From: Vibrio sp. DW001
Lineage (GTDB): Bacteria; Pseudomonadota; Gammaproteobacteria; Enterobacterales; Vibrionaceae
Length of the DNA: 64,000 nt
NCBI RefSeq assembly: GCF_029016285.1
Contig: NZ_CP091975.1
Span: forward strand, 310,001 to 374,000
Direction: 5' to 3'
Position numbers and translations under genes: made by a program
Shown: piece after piece, positions 58,816-64,000 of the stretch
How the letters are laid out: each line of letters starts with the position of its first letter
Position numbering within the stretch: the stretch's first letter is position 1
Notes under the pieces: model-generated
The model's database searches: none
What the model was told of the DNA's origin: nothing
What the model saw: the letters and a program-made list of their open reading frames with translations, nothing else

Positions 58816-60110
58816 TATTGTTCTTCACTTTCGTCATTTTCAATAAATTCAACAAACGCACTGGCTCTTATTTCTTGCATCCAAGCTGAGGCTTCTTCAT
58901 TAAATTTACGATTGAAAAGAATTCTATAGGCTTTATTGGTCAGTGCTGTATCTGTTTTGTCAACTTCACGTCGATCAAGTACTTCAACAATATGCCAGCC
59001 GTGAACGGTCTTGAACGGCTCACTTATTTGACCAATGGGTAATATCTCTACTTGGTGCTTAAATTCTGGGACATATAAATCTGGGGTTTGATAACCCAAC
59101 TCCCCATTTTTAGCCGCAGAACCTGGGTCTTGGCTGTGTTGCTCTGCGAGCTCACCAAACTTAATCTCACCAGATTCGATGCGACGAGCGTAGTTCTGTA
59201 GTTGTTTTTGGGCGCCTTCATCACTGAGTATTACCGAGGTTTTGATCAAAATATGTCGGGCATTAACTTCTGTGACTGCGACAGTTTCTAAGCCTCGAGT
59301 ATCAGCGATTTTGATGATATGAAGCCCAACACCACTTCGAAATGGCCCAATAACCGCACCTTTTGCCTGAGTCGTTATTTGATCCGCAAATATTGTTGGC
59401 ATTTCTTCTTTGCGTAGCCATCCCCAATCACCACCTTCTAATGCCTTAGGTCCTTTTGAGTAGCTGATTGCCATGGTAGAAAAATCTTCACCCTGATCAA
59501 GTTTCTTAATAATATCGTTGGCTTCTTTCTCAAGCGCTTGTTTGTCTGTGCCCTCTTCAAGTCGCAATTGGATATGTTGAAGTCGATATTGTACAGAGGC
59601 GTTGGTCTCGGTAGCGAGTTGCTCAGACAAGCTCTCTACTTCTGCTGGCAATATGTTGATTCTACGACGAACTAGCGCATTACGGGCTTCGGAAATCGCG
59701 ATCTCTTTCCTGACTTGCTCTCGAAACGTAGCATAACTTACCCCATCTTCGGTGAGCGAGTTTTGTAGTTGGTCGACCGTTAGGTTTCTTTCTTTGGCGA
59801 TTTCTTGAACCGCTTGATTCAAACGGTTGTCATCGATCTTTACCCCAAGGCGTTCTGATTCTTGGAACTGAATAGTATCGACGATAAGCTTTTCTAGTAC
59901 TTGCTCACGTAATACGTCGATGTCTGGCAAAGCTTGGCTGCCTTTCTTCGAATTGGTTTCAAGCGTGACGATCGCTATATCAATATCACTTTGCAATATG
60001 ACACCATCATTTACGATTACCGCGACTCTATCTAGCTCAACGGGTGCAGCCATGCTTGAGGCTGACAGTACAGATAAAAAAACTATTAGGGTGTGTTTCC
60101 ACATTTTCAT
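58815..60110 (-). CDS. surA: Periplasmic chaperone/PPIase SurA
   Basis: SurA carries unfolded outer-membrane proteins across the periplasm to BamA. The 431 residues comprise a signal peptide ([20 protein letters not shown], cut near MAA-PV), an N-terminal chaperone domain, and two parvulin domains. The first is around residues 175-275, with [15 protein letters not shown]; the second is around 285-385, with [15 protein letters not shown] and [16 protein letters not shown] 60110 or the ATG two codons later could start it. It lies between lptD and pdxA. Confidence 0.97.
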   Translation of the reverse strand: MKMWKHTLIVFLSVLSASSMAAPVELDRVAVIVNDGVILQSDIDIAIVTLETNSKKGSQALPDIDVLREQVLEKLIVDTIQFQESERLGVKIDDNRLNQAVQEIAKERNLTVDQLQNSLTEDGVSYATFREQVRKEIAISEARNALVRRRINILPAEVESLSEQLATETNASVQYRLQHIQLRLEEGTDKQALEKEANDIIKKLDQGEDFSTMAISYSKGPKALEGGDWGWLRKEEMPTIFADQITTQAKGAVIGPFRSGVGLHIIKIADTRGLETVAVTEVNARHILIKTSVILSDEGAQKQLQNYARRIESGEIKFGELAEQHSQDPGSAAKNGELGYQTPDLYVPEFKHQVEILPIGQISEPFKTVHGWHIVEVLDRREVDKTDTALTNKAYRILFNRKFNEEASAWMQEIRASAFVEFIENDESEEQ

Positions 60111-60153
60111 TTAATGTATACCAATAAATTCGTGTTGCTCAATGGCAAGACTG

Positions 60154-62478
60154 TTAATTTCCAAGTGCAAAAGGTCGACTATAGCCTAAAGCGGCATTAG
60201 ATGAATCGACACCAGCTAAACCTGAACCTCCGGCTAGTGTTTGACCAAAGCCTACAATACCAAAATTCACCGTAAAGTTTTGTTCATAAGTCGGTGAGTC
60301 TACCCCGATTTCATCCCAACTGTAGAGTTGATTGCTGTATGAGAATCCGATATACCAACAATCACTGGTATAGTTGACTCCTGCTAACCACTCAAGGTTC
60401 ACTTTTTCGTTGGTATCGTAGAAATACTGTCCATTTAGCTTCCAACTTCGGCCGAGGTTATAAGCGGTAATAAACCCTAACTGGCTGATACCTTCACGTG
60501 TGTAGGATGTATAATCATCTTCGCTGATAAAGTCGACATTGTTAGCAATATAATCCAGTGAAACGTAACGATAGTTTAGCTGGCTGTACCCACCTGAGTA
60601 TCGATATTCCAATGTGCTATCGGCAAGTTGTACCTTTGATGACGCCGTGTCGAATTGAAATCCACCTTGATAGAAAAGATAGTCATCGTAGTTAAATTCA
60701 GTATCCAGCGCCCAAGCCGAATAGGATGATGATGTTTCATTTGAGACGGAGTCATTATAGGAATCGTTGAGATAGAGAATCTGTCCAAATGAGAGGTTCA
60801 TTCTCTCTTTAAATTCATCATCAAAGAAGCGCGTGGACGCACCATAGCTGAATTGATTCGCTGGAGCAATATAGTCAACACTGCTGTACTTTTTACTACG
60901 AAAAAGCCCGTCGTAATCAAGCTGTAGCTTGGTTGTATCGTATCCAGAAAAGATTTCCGATTGGTCCTCTTCGGGAATATATAAATACTGGATCTGCGGT
61001 TCTAGTGATTGGGTATAGCCTAGAATTTGAGAGGTATCGCGCTCTAGATACAATCCTGAGTGAATTCTTATCTGAGGAATGGTTCGTGAAACCTGCTCTT
61101 CGTAATCATTGCTTGTGGTTAGGTTGTCAATGTCTTGCTCATAATAGGTTTGGAACAGCTTTGCTTCAGCAGTAAACGTGCCCCAAGTCGTGGATAGCGG
61201 CAAGGCTAGCGTTGGCTCAAAGTGTAAACGGGTAGCCGATGGGCTATCTGGGTCATCCGTTTCGAATCGACTGACATGGCTCAATAAATTAAAATCGAGC
61301 TTCGAGTAAAAGTGGGGTGCGTAATAGTTGTATTCTAATTGAGGCATCAAACGATAAGGATAACTGCCTGTTGACAATACCTGAAAATCTCTTACCAATA
61401 ACGTGGTATCCCAACTGTCTGATCGGTACGAGACCTCGCCAGATTGAAGGAGCTGCCCGTCTTCACGATTACCTATATTAGAATCGATGTCGGTGAAATA
61501 GGTGATGTCACTGACTTTCGAGTAGTCAATTTCAAACTTCCATGCCTCTTTAAATACGCCAGTATGGCTCCAATTAAAGCCCCAGCGATCGCCTTTATCG
61601 AGGTATTTTTTGTCATCAGGGAGATATTCTGTACTGAATGAGCCGGAACCTATTTCCGTTAGATAACGAAACTTCGCATCAAGCTGCGTACCGCGTTTCT
61701 CCATGTAATTAAAATCAGTCTGTAGATCGTAATTAGGAGCAAGGTTCCAATAGACGGGAACGGTAAGTCCGAAACCATTTTTACTGTCTAATGAGATGGC
61801 TGGGTATAGGAAGCCTGTTTTTCGGGTATCACCGATCGGAATAGTTAAATAAGGTAGATAAAAAATGGGTACAGAGAGAACCTCAACTCTTGGATTAAAC
61901 AGCGTTGCCTCTTCATCAATCTGATCAATTTCAATCGACGAAGCTCTTAGCCTCCATGAATTGTCACCTTCTGGACAGGAAGTGATCGTGCCATCTTCCA
62001 GTTCATAAAATGCTTTATCTTTGCGATAAATAACCTTTGCGTCACCGCGGCCATCCTCACATAGAAACTCATATTGAGTATTTTCTAGCGTGGCAACGTC
62101 TGAATCTAGACTCGTTGTGGCTTTATCTGAAATGGTTTTTATCTGGCCATCATAAGAATGCACATTACCCTCAGCAACAACAATATTATCTTGCTGGTGC
62201 AAGGTTATTGTATCAGCGGATATGCGCTTATGTCCTTGAGTAATAACAACGTCGCCGGTATAGGTCGCTTTATCGCCATTTATCGCTTCGACGTTATCAG
62301 CTTCAACATGCACAGGGACCTCTGTGTCATTTTTGGTGGATGAATCCACAATCAAGCATTGATCTGTAGAGGGCATTTCCTGCACACTAGGGTCTTGTGA
62401 CGTTTCAGCTTGAGTTGTTGGCACGAATACGGCTGCACTAATAGAAGCAGCTAACAATGTGCGAGGGAAAAGTAGCAT
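60154..62478 (-). CDS. lptD: LPS-assembly protein LptD
   Basis: LptD is the outer-membrane barrel that, with LptE, inserts lipopolysaccharide in the outer leaflet. The 774 residues include a signal peptide, an N-terminal jellyroll (about 45-190) and a large barrel (about 200-774). Cysteines are Cys41, Cys140, Cys168 and Cys707. E. coli has Cys31, Cys173 and an adjacent Cys724-Cys725 pair; Cys41 and Cys168 align with the first two, but only one C-terminal cysteine is present, and Cys140 is extra. The disulfide pattern must differ. It is the first gene of the operon, behind a sigma-E-like promoter. Confidence 0.96.
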   Translation of the reverse strand: MLLFPRTLLAASISAAVFVPTTQAETSQDPSVQEMPSTDQCLIVDSSTKNDTEVPVHVEADNVEAINGDKATYTGDVVITQGHKRISADTITLHQQDNIVVAEGNVHSYDGQIKTISDKATTSLDSDVATLENTQYEFLCEDGRGDAKVIYRKDKAFYELEDGTITSCPEGDNSWRLRASSIEIDQIDEEATLFNPRVEVLSVPIFYLPYLTIPIGDTRKTGFLYPAISLDSKNGFGLTVPVYWNLAPNYDLQTDFNYMEKRGTQLDAKFRYLTEIGSGSFSTEYLPDDKKYLDKGDRWGFNWSHTGVFKEAWKFEIDYSKVSDITYFTDIDSNIGNREDGQLLQSGEVSYRSDSWDTTLLVRDFQVLSTGSYPYRLMPQLEYNYYAPHFYSKLDFNLLSHVSRFETDDPDSPSATRLHFEPTLALPLSTTWGTFTAEAKLFQTYYEQDIDNLTTSNDYEEQVSRTIPQIRIHSGLYLERDTSQILGYTQSLEPQIQYLYIPEEDQSEIFSGYDTTKLQLDYDGLFRSKKYSSVDYIAPANQFSYGASTRFFDDEFKERMNLSFGQILYLNDSYNDSVSNETSSSYSAWALDTEFNYDDYLFYQGGFQFDTASSKVQLADSTLEYRYSGGYSQLNYRYVSLDYIANNVDFISEDDYTSYTREGISQLGFITAYNLGRSWKLNGQYFYDTNEKVNLEWLAGVNYTSDCWYIGFSYSNQLYSWDEIGVDSPTYEQNFTVNFGIVGFGQTLAGGSGLAGVDSSNAALGYSRPFALGN

Positions 62479-62521
62479 CGAGTTTAACTATCCTGTGTAA
62501 CTTGATTCATTCAGAGGTCAA

Positions 62522-62549
62522 ATAGACCTGTTCTGATATAAAATGTTCC
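62522..62549 (-). promoter_or_regulatory. Sigma-E (RpoE)-like promoter of the lptD-surA operon
   Basis: On the minus strand GGAACAT (62549-62543) and TCTAT (62526-62522) are separated by 16 bases, near the sigma-E consensus GGAACTT-N15/16-TCTGA. The predicted start is about 38 bases before the lptD ATG. Sigma-E control of lptD and surA is known in E. coli, which supports the call. Confidence 0.6.
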
Positions 62550-62706
62550 TTATAATAACCTGAACTTGTGATGATGGGCATCAAAAACAATCTTAACTAT
62601 TGAGTTGTGTCGCTAATTCGAAGTTATTTTTAGTTCAAAGCAATTGAGCGTTCAAACAATGTAAGATCGCAATACATAACAAAAATTCATAATTGAGAGC
62701 ATAATA

Positions 62707-63564
62707 ATGCACATTTTTGGCAAAATTTTAGGCATATTTTTTGGTTTCCTTTTTGGAGGAGCTTTTGGCGCGCTGTTTGGTTTGTTCTTAGGGCATCAGT
62801 TTGATAAAGCAAGAAGACTTAGCCAAGCAGGATTTAGAGCATCCAGCGCATTCTCCGGCGGACCCAATCAAGCGGAAAAACAGGCAGAATTTTTTAAGGC
62901 TGCTTTTTCTGTTATGGGACATGTTGCTAAAGCCAAAGGACAAGTAACCAAAGAAGAAATTCAGTTAGCCGATACGATGATGCAACGAATGAACCTTCGA
63001 GGGGATCAGAAAAAGGCGGCTCAAGATGCATTCCGCGAGGGGAAATCCAGTGGTTTTCCGTTGAACGAAATACTTGAACGGGTTCGTATATCCTCTGGAG
63101 GAAGGCATGATCTTTTACAGTTTTTCTTAGAGTTGCAAATATCAGCCGCATTTGCTGATGGCGACCTTCATCCTTCAGAAAGGACTGTTCTGCATGCTAT
63201 CGCTAAAGGGTTAGGGTTTTCAACTCAGCAGCTTGAACAGAGATTGCAAATGCAAGAGGCGGCCTTTCGTTTTCAAAGAGAGGGCGGTGCTGGCGGTTGG
63301 AATCATTCTCAAGGGCAAGGCGGGGCTTGGCAACAGGCAACGACAGCGGATCAGCTTACGGATGCTTACAAAGTATTAGGCATCACCGATGATGTGGATT
63401 CTAAAGAAGTGAAGCGAGCTTATCGTAAACTCATGAATGAACATCACCCAGATAAGCTTGTAGCAAAAGGTCTACCTCCTGAAATGATGGAAATGGCCAA
63501 AGAGAAAGCACAGGATATTCAAGCGGCTTACGACCTGATAAAGAAAGAGAAAGGGATTAAGTAG
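62707..63564 (+). CDS. djlA: Membrane-anchored DnaJ-like co-chaperone DjlA
   Basis: DjlA is an inner-membrane protein with a cytoplasmic J domain that stimulates DnaK. The 285 residues have an N-terminal glycine-rich membrane helix (ILGIFFGFLFGGAFGALFGL) and a TerB-like central domain (about 55-180). A Gly/Gln-rich linker leads to a C-terminal J domain (about 220-285) with the HPD motif in NEHHPDKLVAKG. It is divergent from lptD, as in E. coli. Confidence 0.96.
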   Translation: MHIFGKILGIFFGFLFGGAFGALFGLFLGHQFDKARRLSQAGFRASSAFSGGPNQAEKQAEFFKAAFSVMGHVAKAKGQVTKEEIQLADTMMQRMNLRGDQKKAAQDAFREGKSSGFPLNEILERVRISSGGRHDLLQFFLELQISAAFADGDLHPSERTVLHAIAKGLGFSTQQLEQRLQMQEAAFRFQREGGAGGWNHSQGQGGAWQQATTADQLTDAYKVLGITDDVDSKEVKRAYRKLMNEHHPDKLVAKGLPPEMMEMAKEKAQDIQAAYDLIKKEKGIK

Positions 63565-63571
63565 AACAAAG

Positions 63572-63673
63572 GTTCCCGTTTTCATGGGAATGACGACCTT
63601 AAGGTTGTCAAAGTCGGTTGTCTCCACGAAAGTGGAGACCTCAGAAGTACAATGCTTCCTGTTTTTATAGGAA
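63572..63673. repeat. Second cluster of short palindromic repeats, after djlA
   Basis: Three stem-loops lie in a row. GTTCCCGT-tttc-ATGGGAATGACG is at 63572-63594, the perfect GTCTCCAC-gaaa-GTGGAGAC at 63620-63639, and TTCCT...AGGAA at about 63656-63673. TCTCCACGAAAGTGGA is identical to the copy at 16409-16424, and the GGAATGACG end also recurs there. They lie between convergent djlA and the DUF547 gene, where they may serve as terminators. Confidence 0.75.
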
Positions 63674-63706
63674 CGGCAGTAATTGACTAGAGAAAGTACT
63701 GCACCA

Positions 63707-64000
63707 TTATTTGGCCTCATTGAGGTCCCAATTGTAATCGTATTTAACTTTATCGAGATGAAGAGAAAGCGTAGGTCTATATTTTTTTAGATGATTGGTT
63801 AGTGCTTCCTTAGAACCAAAATCTTCGGGAAACCACTCGTAAATAGAAGACAGTACAATGTTGTTACCTGACGGCTTAACACCTTTACTGCTATTGATGA
63901 AACTGCCTGCCGCTTGCTCTAACAACATCTCTTGATTCGCGGCATCAAATGCGACCGGTTGTAGGTTGGGGCAGCCTAAACTTGCACAATTGACCGCATA
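63707..64000 (-). CDS. DUF547 protein, C-terminal part (runs off the window)
   Basis: The minus-strand frame is open from the window edge to TAA at 63707-63709, giving 97 codons. It begins YAVNCASLGCPNLQPVAFDA, the DUF547 core (N-C-A-S-x-G-C-P), and continues with SSKGVKPSGNNIVLSSIYEW. The Cys residues sit in a transglutaminase-like fold, but the function is unknown. The N-terminus and any signal peptide lie beyond 64000. Confidence 0.88.
   Translation of the reverse strand, partial: YAVNCASLGCPNLQPVAFDAANQEMLLEQAAGSFINSSKGVKPSGNNIVLSSIYEWFPEDFGSKEALTNHLKKYRPTLSLHLDKVKYDYNWDLNEAK

Overview
The window is a stretch of core chromosome from a gammaproteobacterium, almost certainly a member of the Vibrionaceae (large chromosome). 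The evidence is the strong similarity of the ribosomal and RNA polymerase proteins to the E. coli versions, the moderate-to-low GC, and a set of typically Vibrio neighbours: cobA-cysD-cysN-permease-cysC, a DUF2796/ABC/DUF3299 zinc locus, a TAXI-type TRAP transporter beside argR-mdh, and a split YjjP/YjjB exporter before folA. I see no IS element, prophage, CRISPR array, tRNA or rRNA gene. Nearly every gene is an intact housekeeping gene. The less ordinary material lies in the regulatory DNA, in two clusters of short palindromic repeats and in a few accessory proteins.

Layout. (1) 1-5.1 kb: end of the spc operon (rpmD, rplO, secY, rpmJ) and the whole alpha operon (rpsM, rpsK, rpsD, rpoA, rplQ), with the S4-binding leader before rpsM. 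(2) 5.2-12.8 kb, mostly minus strand: metY, a DUF2780 exported protein, fklB divergent from oapA/ytfB, an EamA exporter, an ElaA acetyltransferase, a Crp-like regulator and cpdB. (3) 13-19 kb: sulfate assimilation (cobA, cysD, cysN, an SLC13-type permease, cysC), broken by a repeat cluster. (4) 19-24 kb: a TIGR03899-type protein, a 34-residue membrane peptide and a minus-strand zinc-uptake operon with a convincing Zur box. (5) 24-35 kb: ytfJ, ytfK, msrA, tamA-tamB-ytfP, fbp, mpl, ubiX, in nearly the E. coli order. (6) 35-39 kb: TPP riboswitch and thiBPQ. (7) 39-43 kb: rapA and rluA. (8) 43-47.7 kb: a TAXI receptor, a fused TRAP permease and a universal-stress-protein gene in one minus-strand unit, preceded by a canonical CRP box and a palindrome. 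(9) 47.7-55.7 kb: argR, mdh, an orphan RpiR-type regulator, ispB, rplU-rpmA, cgtA, yjjP-yjjB, folA. (10) 55.7-62.5 kb: the envelope/maintenance operon lptD-surA-pdxA-rsmA-apaG-apaH behind a sigma-E-like promoter, then djlA, a second repeat cluster and the end of a DUF547 gene cut by the window edge.

How the genes work together. cobA makes the siroheme precursor needed by sulfite reductase. CysDN and CysC turn sulfate into PAPS, and the SLC13 permease is probably the sulfate importer. MetY can use the resulting sulfide. LptD, SurA, TamA/TamB and SecY all serve envelope protein or lipopolysaccharide biogenesis. ThiBPQ imports thiamine under TPP control. The Zur-box operon combines small exported histidine-rich proteins with a MacB/LolCDE-like ABC pair and DUF3299, matching the Vibrio Zrg zinc-uptake system. 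I found no wholly new multi-gene system. The observations most worth checking are the Zur-box operon with its variable histidine tract, the palindrome overlapping a -10 element upstream of the TAXI receptor, the 34-residue peptide, the LptD cysteine pattern, and the palindromic repeat clusters.
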